Source: Planctomycetota bacterium
Lineage (GTDB): Bacteria; Planctomycetota; UBA11346
Length of the DNA: 35,284 nt
Assembly: GCA_025055595.1 (NCBI GenBank)
Contig: JANWWU010000041.1
Span: 1-35,284, forward strand
Reading direction: 5' to 3'
In this document: positions 25,424-34,027 of the stretch, piece by piece
How the letters are laid out: each line of letters starts with the position of its first letter
How positions within the stretch are numbered: position 1 is the first letter of the stretch
Made by a program: the position numbers and the translations under genes
Notes under the pieces: model-generated
Told to the model about the DNA's origin: nothing
Databases searched by the model: none
What the model saw: the letters and a program-made list of their open reading frames with translations, nothing else

Positions 25424-28400
25424 CACAGCTCCAAGCAGGGAATGCCATCCATCAGCCGGCAGATGCCGCGGATGGTGCGCAGGCTCCCACCGGCGGCTCG
25501 GATCCGCTCGACAAGGAGCTGGCGCTGCAGGCGGAGGCGCTCGTGACACGCGAGCAGGTCAGCGAGGACGGCATCGTCGTCGGGCACAGAGGTCGCGGCA
25601 CTCAAGGGGGGCGCAGCTGGCGCCGAAGAAAGAGTCGGGCCACTGGGCAGGGTGGGCGATGATGCCGCGCCGCCGACAGCCGCCGGTGAGGCGGGCGGTG
25701 TCGCAAGCGGGGGCGGAACGGCCTGCGCCGCCGGCACCGCTGGCGCAGTCTGGCAAGCGGCGTTGCAGTGCGAGTCATCGGGCGGAGGGTCTGCATGCGG
25801 TTTCAGGCCGACCGAGGCGGTATCGGCGGTGGCGGGGGGCGTAGAGACGCTCGCAGCGCTCTGCGCGACGCGACGCGCTTGCGCGAGGAACTCGGCGGCA
25901 GAAGCGATCTGCACAGGCCATGTCGGCCGCGACGACGGGCGGTTGGACGGCGGCGCTGGCGGCTGGGACACGGCGGGGGAAGCGGGAGGAGGCAAGGGCG
26001 CCGATGGCATCTTCTGAGCATGGAGGCGTTTAGGATGGATCGGATGGATGCCGACATGGCATGTCGGGCTGAAGTAACGGCCAGGACGCTGCGGAAACCG
26101 GCAACGGCAGACTTCGCTGGTCGCCAGGCCAGGCAGCATCTGCTGGATGCGGTGACAACCGATGGGCTGGTCTTTGATCCGGCGCAGGTGGCTTTCGGTC
26201 TGGTGGTAATCGTAGTTCTGACACGCGCTGATGATGTGGTGGACGGCGGCGCGGCCGGCCTCTCCCAAGGGCTTCAGGCAGCTGCCGAGCACCCACCGTT
26301 CGTGGTGAGCAAGATGGCGCAGCGTCGCAGCCTTGTCGGCGAGCGCATGCAAGACGGCACAGCTGCGCAGGAGCGTGCCGACGGGGTCGGCGGCAGCGAC
26401 GGCGCCAGGCGGCGGGCGCACTTCGCCGCAGAGAACGCGCTCGATGTCGCAGGCGGCGATGCGGCGTGCGCCGAGAATGGCCTGCATGGGATGGGCGACG
26501 GGGTGCAGATGCCGATCGAGGATGCGGCTGGGAGCGCGGGTGACGGGATGGACGCCGCAAGGCAGGCGCAAGCGGTTGCCGGGGAGTTGGGGGTCGGGTT
26601 TGTCGTTGGCGGGGAAGATCTCGAGGTTGATGCCTTCCGGCAGCTGGCCGGCGCGATCGCGTACGGCCAGCAGGACCTGCCGGGCTCGGGAGGCGGGAAC
26701 AGGGTCATGGAAGATGAACCAGAGATGGTAGCCGCGACCGCCGCTGTCCTCAGGCACCGCCTCGAGGCCGAGACCGTGGGCGGCGTTCAGCAGCTGGCGT
26801 ACGGCGTCCTGGGCGCGACGGCGGAACTCGGCGAGGCGCTCCTCATCGTAGCGGTGGCGCTGCAGCACCTTCCGCGCGATGTCGATGTCGAAGGCGGCGA
26901 CCCGCGACATGCCATCGGCGCGCACGAGGTAGGCCGCGACGACGGTCTTGCCGGCGAGGTGGTCACGGAAGAGGTCGTGATCGATGCGACCGGCGCAGTG
27001 GCGATAGATGGCGCGACCGGCGCTGTCGGCGCTGCCGATCGCGTGCATCTCGTCGTGACCGCCGAGCAAGCGGAGGACGGCGTCGCGTTCCGGGCTGGTG
27101 CTGATGGTGCGCGGGCGGTGCTCGACGATGCGGATCAGGTCCATCGCGCCGCATGAGGTGTCGCGCGGGACGGTGGCGGCGTCGCGCTCGGCGGCGACGG
27201 CGAGGGTCTCGGCGCCGAGCATGCGGTAGCAGCTGGCGAGCAGCCGGTAGCCCTCGGCGAAGCCGGGATCGGCTTCTACGCAGGCATCGGCTTCGGCGAG
27301 CGCTTCCTGCATCCGCCGTTCGCGCAGGAAGAGCACCGCCAACAGCCAATGCGCGCAGGCATCGCCGGGCTGGAGCATCAGGTGGCGGCGCAGGGCGAGT
27401 TCGGCTTCGCCATGCTCGCCGGCGGCGATGCAGTAGGCGCCCCAGACGCGATGGAAGAGCGGATGCCGCAGGACATGCAGGGGCGCAACGCGGGCGCGCA
27501 GGGCCGCCAGGCGCTCGATGTGGCCGTTATCCCACAGCAGGCGCGCTTCGCCGAGCAAGGCTTCGGCTTCGGCATGGAGCTGCGGATCGTCGCTGCCCGG
27601 AGCGGCGAGCGCTGGGAGAGGCGGAGGGCGGAAGTAGCTGGCCCAGCGGCGCACATGTTCGTTCAGCGTCCGCCGATCCAGGCACTGGCCGGCAGCGTGA
27701 GCGTGGGCATCGGCCTCGGCGACGATGGCATGGAGGTGGTCCAAGCTGTCGGCACCCGGACGGGCGCCGCGATCGGTGAGCGTGAAGCCGAGGAAGGGGA
27801 TGCCGGCGGACAGGGGAGCGCAGACGGTGCCCGTCGGCTTGAGATGCAGACCGATGGCAACGAGCGCCGTGCGCAGGATCTCGCCGCGGCGCTCCAGGCC
27901 GTCGCTGTCCTTGCCCATGAGCAGGATGTTGTCGGAATAGCGCAGATAGTGGCCGAGGGCGCACTGCGCGCGATCGACTTCCGCCATGTAGAGATTGGAG
28001 AACAGCGGTGAAAGCGAGAGGCCCTGCGGCAAGCCGCGCGTCGGCGTGCCGTCATGAGAGGGCGCCTCCACCAGCATGCGGGCGATGGCCAAGAGCTCGA
28101 GCCGATCGGGCAGCCAAGCGGCGAGCATCGCGAAGAGGCGGGCGACATCGATGCTCGGGAAGAAATCGTTGATATCGGTGGTGAACGCGACGCTGTCGCC
28201 ACCCTGGCGCCAGGCTTCGATCTGGGCGAGGGCGCTGTGCGCGCCGCGGCCGGGGACGTAGGCGTGCGCCGCCGGGTGCAGGCGGGAACTCAGCAGCGGT
28301 TCGAGGCGAGCGAGGAGGGCTGCCGATAGGAGACGATCGGCGACGGTGGGGACCGACAGTTCACGCACGCCGCCGCTCGGCTTCTCGACGAGGACGCGGC

Positions 28401-28581
28401 GCAGCGGGGCCGGCGACCAGGTGCCAGCGGCGAGGGCGTCGGCGATCCCGCGCGCCAGGCTCTGCAGGTCGCGCTCGGCGTCAGCAACGCTGACGCCGTC
28501 GCAGCCGGCCGAGCCGCCGCCGCTGCGTACGCGCGGCCACGCTGCGAGCAGTTCATCGACGGTGATGGCCATGGCTACCAT
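25423..28581 (-). CDS. Reverse transcriptase - TPR - archaeo-eukaryotic primase/polymerase fusion (CAPP-like, CRISPR-associated)
   Basis: RT motifs VEKPSGGVRELSVPTVADRLL, FTTDINDFFPSIDVARL, GLPQGLSLSPLFSNLYMAEVD, YLRYSDNILLMGK; TPR-like GEHGEAELALRRHLMLQPGDACAHWLLAVLFLRE; AEP motifs AFDIDIA, SGGRGYHLWFIF, LEIFPANDKPDPQLPGNRLRLPCGVHP; then a Cys-rich segment and a Pro/Ala linker. Confidence 0.88.
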   Translation of the reverse strand: MVAMAITVDELLAAWPRVRSGGGSAGCDGVSVADAERDLQSLARGIADALAAGTWSPAPLRRVLVEKPSGGVRELSVPTVADRLLSAALLARLEPLLSSRLHPAAHAYVPGRGAHSALAQIEAWRQGGDSVAFTTDINDFFPSIDVARLFAMLAAWLPDRLELLAIARMLVEAPSHDGTPTRGLPQGLSLSPLFSNLYMAEVDRAQCALGHYLRYSDNILLMGKDSDGLERRGEILRTALVAIGLHLKPTGTVCAPLSAGIPFLGFTLTDRGARPGADSLDHLHAIVAEADAHAHAAGQCLDRRTLNEHVRRWASYFRPPPLPALAAPGSDDPQLHAEAEALLGEARLLWDNGHIERLAALRARVAPLHVLRHPLFHRVWGAYCIAAGEHGEAELALRRHLMLQPGDACAHWLLAVLFLRERRMQEALAEADACVEADPGFAEGYRLLASCYRMLGAETLAVAAERDAATVPRDTSCGAMDLIRIVEHRPRTISTSPERDAVLRLLGGHDEMHAIGSADSAGRAIYRHCAGRIDHDLFRDHLAGKTVVAAYLVRADGMSRVAAFDIDIARKVLQRHRYDEERLAEFRRRAQDAVRQLLNAAHGLGLEAVPEDSGGRGYHLWFIFHDPVPASRARQVLLAVRDRAGQLPEGINLEIFPANDKPDPQLPGNRLRLPCGVHPVTRAPSRILDRHLHPVAHPMQAILGARRIAACDIERVLCGEVRPPPGAVAAADPVGTLLRSCAVLHALADKAATLRHLAHHERWVLGSCLKPLGEAGRAAVHHIISACQNYDYHQTESHLRRIKDQPIGCHRIQQMLPGLATSEVCRCRFPQRPGRYFSPTCHVGIHPIHPKRLHAQKMPSAPLPPPASPAVSQPPAPPSNRPSSRPTWPVQIASAAEFLAQARRVAQSAASVSTPPATADTASVGLKPHADPPPDDSHCNAACQTAPAVPAAQAVPPPLATPPASPAAVGGAASSPTLPSGPTLSSAPAAPPLSAATSVPDDDAVLADLLACHERLRLQRQLLVERIRAAGGSLRTIRGICRLMDGIPCLEL

Positions 28582-28619
28582 GCGGGACTCCCTCTCGGTC
28601 GGTCGGCATCGCGGGTTCC

Positions 28620-28645
28620 GGAGCTCCTACCAGGAGCTCCTACCA
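28620..28645. promoter_or_regulatory. Tandem 13-bp repeat with palindromic cores in the cas6/RT-CAPP divergent intergenic region
   Basis: GGAGCTCCTACCA GGAGCTCCTACCA, two perfect GGAGCTCC palindromes 5 bp apart, immediately downstream of promoter-like copy f. Confidence 0.55.
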
Positions 28646-28676
28646 TAAATACCATTTCGCCTTTCCGCATCTGACA
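28646..28676 (-). promoter_or_regulatory. Promoter-like element, copy f: TGTCAG-N19-TATTTA
   Basis: Minus strand TGTCAGatgcggaaaggcgaaatggTATTTA, 64 nt upstream of the RT-CAPP ATG. Confidence 0.65.
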
Positions 28677-28715
28677 GGCGAGTTGGATGGAGGTCAGCGC
28701 CGGCATGATGCCGGC

Positions 28716-29642
28716 ATGCTGCCGGAACTGCCGGTGCGCCGGTTGCACCTGCGCTGGCACGCGGCGCGTCCGTGCCCGCTGCCGCTGGGGCTGGGCGAAG
28801 CGCTGCGCGGAGCCCTGGGATACCGTGCAGCAGAGGACCCGGCTGCCTTCGCGATCTTCTACCAACATCAAGGGACGGCGCCGTGGTGCTGGCGCTACGC
28901 GCCGCGGCGCGAGCGCGCGTGCACTGTGGCGGTGCACATCTGCCTGATCGGCCACGCCGTGCAGTTCGCCGAGACGCTGACCAAGGCCGCGGTGTCGTTG
29001 CCGGCGCTCGATATCACGCGCTCGAAACTGCGGCTGCCGCCGTTGACGCTGATCGAAGCGACGGCTGGGCCGACCGAGCCGCTGCCGGCGGCAGCGGAGC
29101 AGGCGATCGCGGCAGCCGGCTGGGCGCTGCTGACGCCGATGGTCGTGACGCGGCAGCACGCTGTGCTCACGGAAGGATGGCAGGGTGCCGATATCGGTCG
29201 GGCGGTGATCCGCCGCCTCTCCTCGCTGGCCGAGGCCTGCGGCCTGTCCTGGTCGCCGCCGTGCGGGGAGCTGGTCGCCGATTGCAGCGGGTTGACAGCG
29301 ACGCGCTTCCCAGCCAAGGGCGCGACGCATCCCGCCTGCCAGGGGACGATCTCCGCCGCCGGCTGCAGCGCCGAGCTGCGGCAATTGCTCGCTGCGGCCT
29401 GCCTGGTCAATGCCGGCCGCTTCGCGGTCTTCGGCGCGGGCACCTGGGTGCCGATCAACGACGCCGGCGCCGATGGCGCGGCCGCCGTTGCACCGTGCTC
29501 GCCAGCCGCTGCCGCAAGGCCGCCATCGGCGGAGGATGCAGCGCGACACCAGCCAGACGAGGATCGCCAAGGCGATCCAGACTCCGCAGCGCAGCAGGAG
29601 CGTCGCCAGCCAGGAGACGAAGCGGCACGCGAAGATCGCTAA
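28716..29642 (+). CDS. cas6: Cas6-like CRISPR RNA-processing RAMP protein
   Basis: MLPELPVRRLHLRWHAARPCPLPLGLGEALRGALGY...FAIFYQHQ...VAVHICLIGHAVQF...LRQLLAAACLVNAGRFAVFGAGTWVPI; typical N-terminal beta-strand/LRGALGY and C-terminal Gly-rich pattern. C-terminal 50 aa tail is low complexity. Confidence 0.7.
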   Translation: MLPELPVRRLHLRWHAARPCPLPLGLGEALRGALGYRAAEDPAAFAIFYQHQGTAPWCWRYAPRRERACTVAVHICLIGHAVQFAETLTKAAVSLPALDITRSKLRLPPLTLIEATAGPTEPLPAAAEQAIAAAGWALLTPMVVTRQHAVLTEGWQGADIGRAVIRRLSSLAEACGLSWSPPCGELVADCSGLTATRFPAKGATHPACQGTISAAGCSAELRQLLAAACLVNAGRFAVFGAGTWVPINDAGADGAAAVAPCSPAAAARPPSAEDAARHQPDEDRQGDPDSAAQQERRQPGDEAAREDR

Positions 29643-29644
29643 GA

Positions 29645-30439
29645 CGGCGGCGGGATGGGGGGACTTGTCCGGCTCCTCCCAGGAGAGGGCGTCGGGGAGC
29701 GCGATCCGACGAGCGGGTCGACGCGCGGCGGACCGGCCGACAGCAGCGGCGGGCAGCGGGCGTTTCGACGCGCGCCACAGAAAGCCCGCAGCTGTTCGGC
29801 CGCTGGGGCACGCTCAGCCGAGCCACCGACCGGCACTCACCCAGCCCACTGGCTGCCGCGCCGCTCGCCAACTCCGTGATCGCATGCCCGGCATTGACGC
29901 CCAAGGATCGCGATCTCTGGGCGATGTCCTGCGAGGCCTGGCGCCCCAGCTCGGCTTTCAGCTCGCTCGCGAGTGCGGCGCCGGGGCCTGGGAAGCCTTC
30001 GCGCGCAAGGCGTCGGCGAAGAGGCGATCGCGCGCGGCGAGGAAGCGGTCCTTGCTCGCTGCAGCCGCTGTTCGATTCCGGCCTCGTGCCACGCATGCAG
30101 CCATCGCCGTCGAGGCAGCGAGCGCGTTTCCGCTGCACTGCCCGCGCGCTCTCGTCATGCGACGCAAGCACGCACCAGAGGGCGGAAGAGGCGGTCGTCA
30201 GATCCTCGGAAGGGCCGGACGCCGTTCAGGCCCGCTGAGAGCAGCCAGCGCGCCGGACTTCTTCGGCCGCCCCCAACAGATCGTCGCGCCAGGCTCGATG
30301 CACGCTCGGAGCCGCTCCGAGGAATCATGCTTCTCGAGAAATGCTTGCGCGTCTCAGCGGAGCGCGAGCCGTCAGGCGCCGGCAGCCGTCGCGGCGCGCT
30401 GCATGCGCGGGCGGAAAGCACGGCGCCCGGCAGCTCTGC
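29645..30439 (-). pseudogene. Possible degraded/frameshifted coding remnant; no single convincing ORF
   Basis: Minus-strand protein-like stretches occur in different frames (DAQAFLEKHDSSERLRA; AASKDRFLAARDRLFADALRAKA; ASELKAELGRQASQDIAQRSRSLGVNAGHAITELASGAAASGLG). Confidence 0.25.
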
Positions 30440-33400
30440 TCAGCGGAAGTTGAACGGCAGCACGCTGCGCAACAAGGCGAGCGGCGGCCCGGGTTGCTGG
30501 ACGAAAGCGCCGATCGCCTCCAGGCGGGCAGCGGCGAGCGGCAGGGCCGCGCGCAGCGCGGCGAGGGCGGATTCGGCCTCGGGCCAGGGCGTGCCCCAGG
30601 CGACGGCGAGCGCGCGGCAGCAAGCGCCGATCATGTGGACCACCGGGCCCTGCTCCTCGGCGAAGGCCAGCGTTGCGGCCTGCAGCGCGAGGTCGCGCGC
30701 GGCGTCCGCTTCCCGATCCCGCAGGAGGATCGCTCGATACAGCTGGATCAGCGGCCAGGGGTGGCCAAAGCCTTCCTGCCAGCGGTGACGCGCGCCGAGA
30801 TAGGCGTCGGCCAGCTGCTGATCGGGGCGGTGGACGAGGTAGCGCAGCAGGGTGTGCTGCCGGTATCGCTCATCGTCGCCCGATGCCGCGAGGCGCGGCA
30901 CCGCCTCCGGCAGCGCGCCGAGGTAGGCTTCGAGCGCGGCCTTCGCTGCGCGGTCGTCGGCTTCGGGGTCATCCATCGCCGCGATCGCATCGTAACAGCG
31001 GGTCTGATCGAGTTCGCGCGCGCGTTCCTCGGGGTCCGAGAGGCGCTCGAAGGCGGCGATCGCCTCGGCGAAGGCGCGGCGGGCGCCCGCGAAATCGCCC
31101 AGGAAAGCACGATGCTGCCCCTCGCTCGAGCGCAGCTGGCCCCAGCGCCGCAAGCCGACGACCGCTGGCGCAACCCCCTGCCAACGGACAAGCATGCGGC
31201 TCGCCTCCGCGAAGTCGAAGCGGTTCGTGGCGGAGACCGCGCGGTGCAGATCGGCATGGCAGCACAGCGGCGCGTCTTCGTCCTGCAAGCGCGCCGACAA
31301 TGCGGCCAGTTCTTCGCTCCATGCACCCTCAACCGCGCCGAGATGGTTGGCCCGCGCCAGGTTGACGGTCAGCCAGGCCAGGCGCAGCGCCGGCGGCAAG
31401 GCGGCATCGTCGGGCTTGGCCTGCTGCAGCCAATCGACCAAGGAGCCGATCAGCCGCAAATCGACATGGCCGCGTCCGAGCTGGCGCTGCGCCTCGGCGA
31501 GATAGCGGCGCCAGCGCGCGAGATCGCTGCGGCACGCTGCCGCCGTCGCGGCGATGATGGCGCTCGCGATGCTCGCCGGATGGCTGGCCTCGTCGCTGTT
31601 GAGCAGCGCCGCCCAGCGCTGCGGCGACAGCCCGTCGGGCTGATCCCAGGCGTCCCAGCAGGCCGCCAGCTCCGCGGCCGAGAACTCGAGCAGGCAGGTT
31701 CTCGCCAATCCGGAGCGGCGGAGGCGCTCCTTCGACGACAAGCTCGGCGAACCCCACGTGAACGCCAAGGCATCGACATGCGGCAGCAGGGGGTCTCCGT
31801 CCTTGGGCGCGAAGTCGATGCGCAGGTCGATGGCGGCCGCGCGCTCGGGCCAGGCGCGGGCGAGCATCGCCAGGGCATCGCGACAGATGGCTTCGGGCAC
31901 GGAGCCGGGACAGAAGGGAGGGCGCGCTTCGATGACCACATGGATGGTCGTCGGACCGTCGAGCGGCAGGAGGCGCAGCACCCAGTCGAGGATGGCGCGC
32001 ATGCCGTCGAACCAGCGCTCGCCGGGCGTCGACGGCAGCGCATCGAGGCGCAACCCGATGACGCCGCAGGGCGCGTCGAGCACCTGCTGCACCGCGGCAT
32101 CGATCTCGGCGGGATCGGCGATTGCGCACGCATGCCAACCGCGGGGCAAGGGCTGGATGCCCGGCTGCGCGGCATCGACGAGCAGGCCGACGAAGCGGCC
32201 CATCCAGCCGGGGCCCTCTTCGCCGAAGCGCTCGCCGGTCTCATCGAGCAGCAGGCGCCACCTCGGACGCGGCGCGAGGGCGCGAATGTCGTTGGGATGC
32301 AGCCCTGCGGGCGGCGGTGGCAGGCGGCGTCGCGGCTGCGGCATCGCCACCGGCCTGGTCGGCTCGGCGCGATGCGGTCGGGGCCGCACGGTGGAGAGCG
32401 GCCCACCCTGCTGCAGGCGCTGTTGATCGGCCTGGCGACGCTGGAACGCCACCCGCCCCTTCTTGTGCGATTGGACGATGCGCTGCTGCAGGTAGGAATT
32501 CAGCGACGGCGGCAGGGCGAGCGCGAGCGCATGCCGCAAGAGCTCATATGTCCCCTGGTGGCCGCGCGCGCCGAGAGAATACGCGATGCGGATCAAGGCC
32601 TGCGCCAGCTCGCCGCGCTGCAGCAACGACTCGACCTCGGGCAGGCGCTGCGGCCAGCAGCGCGCGATCTCGTCGCGCAGCTGCTGGATTCGGTCGACAT
32701 CCCGCTCCTTCCACGACAGCAGCTTCTCCTCCATCTCGTCGATCAGCTGCTGCGCGGAGCATTGCGCCAGAAGATACTCCGGGGCGGCGTCCGTCCTCCT
32801 GCTGCCCGCCCAGTCACGGATCTCCTTCTCGCTGGAGGCGATCTGGATCCGTCGCTGCTTGCAAGCGCGCTCGAACTCCTCCTTCGCCTGCCAGTCGCTG
32901 TCGCTGCGCAGCTCCCACCAGAAGCAGGGCGAGAGCGCGAAATGCCCGCGCGTCTTGCCCACGACATCGACCAGGTCGTTGAGCACCTTCGCCAGCTCGG
33001 TGAGCTGGCGGTTCTTGCCCGGCTGCACCTTGCATTCGACGACCGACAGCACGCCGTCATGGGCGCGGAACACAATGTCGGCCTCGCGCGATTGCCGGTG
33101 GACGCCGCCACTGGTCACCAGCTCGCAGTTGCGCCGCAAGCTGACGCCGCTGGCGGCGAGCCAGTGCGCGACCAAGTGCTCCCACCAGTCGCCGATGATG
33201 AAACGGCACCAGCGGTGATCACGATCGCGGGGAATGATCAGGGCATCGCCATCGCTGCGACAGGCCTCGGGATCGAGCGGCTGCAGACGGCGCAGAAAAT
33301 CGGCCAACTCTCCCGGCGCGATCCTCGCCATGCCGTCACCGAGCAGCTCGATGCCCGCCTCTGCGAGCGCGTCTGGGCGCTTGCCGCCCAATCCCCACAG

Positions 33401-34027
33401 CGCGCGCAGCGCCTCGTCGTAGCGCGCGATGACGCTGCGCTGGCGATCGCTGACATCGTCATAGATCACGCGCGCGAAGGGCGCGAGATCGATGCCGGGG
33501 TAGGCGTCGGGCCGCCACCGGACCTCGTCATTGAGCAGCCCCAGCTCGTCCTCGAGCGCGAGCGGCGGAAGCGCGAAGACCTTCCCGTCGGGATGTCCCT
33601 TCACTTCGATCACATGACGAGCGTCTTCGGCCGTGTAGTGGACCTCATCCCAGTCCGCAGCCTCGGCCAACGCCATCGCCGCCGCTTTCGTCGAGCCCGT
33701 GATATTGGCGATGACCTTGAGCCCCTCGCCTCGCGCTTGGCCGACGAGCGGCCGCACGCGGCGCTGCATCCATTCTCGCGCCTGGTGCATCGATGAAGCG
33801 GACAGCCGCTCGCTCTCCTGCTCTTCCGCATGGCCGCCGAGCACCTGGATCTCGCCGCAGCCCTTCTCCTTCTGTTCGAGCACCCGGCGCACGCGCTGCT
33901 CGATCTGCGCCATCTCCCGGCGCGAGCTGCTGATCAAGATCACGCGCTGCGGCTTGAGGTGGACGATCGCCTGCACGCTGGCGATGGGGTAGTCGGAGAG
34001 CAGGCAGAAATAAGCGACTGGCTGCAT
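30440..34027 (-). CDS. Card1-like CARF + PD-(D/E)xK nuclease with ~700-aa C-terminal extension (possible RNase H-fold segment, then helical repeats)
   Basis: N-term VAYFCLLSDYPIASVQAIVHLKPQRVILISS...GLKVIANITGSTKAAAMALAEAADWDEVHYTA (CARF, DUF1887-like); GDWWEHLVAHWLAASGVSLRRNCEL...READIVFRAHDGVLSVVECKVQPGKN (E...D...ExK); extension RWRLLLDETGERF...IEARPPF...LPHVDALAFTWGS. Confidence 0.85.
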   Translation of the reverse strand: MQPVAYFCLLSDYPIASVQAIVHLKPQRVILISSSRREMAQIEQRVRRVLEQKEKGCGEIQVLGGHAEEQESERLSASSMHQAREWMQRRVRPLVGQARGEGLKVIANITGSTKAAAMALAEAADWDEVHYTAEDARHVIEVKGHPDGKVFALPPLALEDELGLLNDEVRWRPDAYPGIDLAPFARVIYDDVSDRQRSVIARYDEALRALWGLGGKRPDALAEAGIELLGDGMARIAPGELADFLRRLQPLDPEACRSDGDALIIPRDRDHRWCRFIIGDWWEHLVAHWLAASGVSLRRNCELVTSGGVHRQSREADIVFRAHDGVLSVVECKVQPGKNRQLTELAKVLNDLVDVVGKTRGHFALSPCFWWELRSDSDWQAKEEFERACKQRRIQIASSEKEIRDWAGSRRTDAAPEYLLAQCSAQQLIDEMEEKLLSWKERDVDRIQQLRDEIARCWPQRLPEVESLLQRGELAQALIRIAYSLGARGHQGTYELLRHALALALPPSLNSYLQQRIVQSHKKGRVAFQRRQADQQRLQQGGPLSTVRPRPHRAEPTRPVAMPQPRRRLPPPPAGLHPNDIRALAPRPRWRLLLDETGERFGEEGPGWMGRFVGLLVDAAQPGIQPLPRGWHACAIADPAEIDAAVQQVLDAPCGVIGLRLDALPSTPGERWFDGMRAILDWVLRLLPLDGPTTIHVVIEARPPFCPGSVPEAICRDALAMLARAWPERAAAIDLRIDFAPKDGDPLLPHVDALAFTWGSPSLSSKERLRRSGLARTCLLEFSAAELAACWDAWDQPDGLSPQRWAALLNSDEASHPASIASAIIAATAAACRSDLARWRRYLAEAQRQLGRGHVDLRLIGSLVDWLQQAKPDDAALPPALRLAWLTVNLARANHLGAVEGAWSEELAALSARLQDEDAPLCCHADLHRAVSATNRFDFAEASRMLVRWQGVAPAVVGLRRWGQLRSSEGQHRAFLGDFAGARRAFAEAIAAFERLSDPEERARELDQTRCYDAIAAMDDPEADDRAAKAALEAYLGALPEAVPRLAASGDDERYRQHTLLRYLVHRPDQQLADAYLGARHRWQEGFGHPWPLIQLYRAILLRDREADAARDLALQAATLAFAEEQGPVVHMIGACCRALAVAWGTPWPEAESALAALRAALPLAAARLEAIGAFVQQPGPPLALLRSVLPFNFR

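Noticed and set aside
26217-26223. Seventh TGTCAGA (minus strand)
   Set aside because: Inside the RT-CAPP coding region (encodes ACQNYDYHQ) with no TAT at the required spacing.
25423-28581. Possible diversity-generating retroelement or retron
   Set aside because: No template/variable repeat pair or msr/msd-like structure seen; fusion to AEP and linkage to cas1/cas2 point to CRISPR adaptation.
28575-29570. Minus-strand ORF beginning with a hydrophobic segment (AILVWLVSRCILRRW)
   Set aside because: Antisense to cas6; hydrophobic antisense of a charged low-complexity tail is expected, though an extension upstream of 29570 cannot be fully excluded.
30341-33796. 1151-aa plus-strand ORF
   Set aside because: Antisense to the Card1-like gene, which has clear CARF and nuclease motifs on the minus strand.
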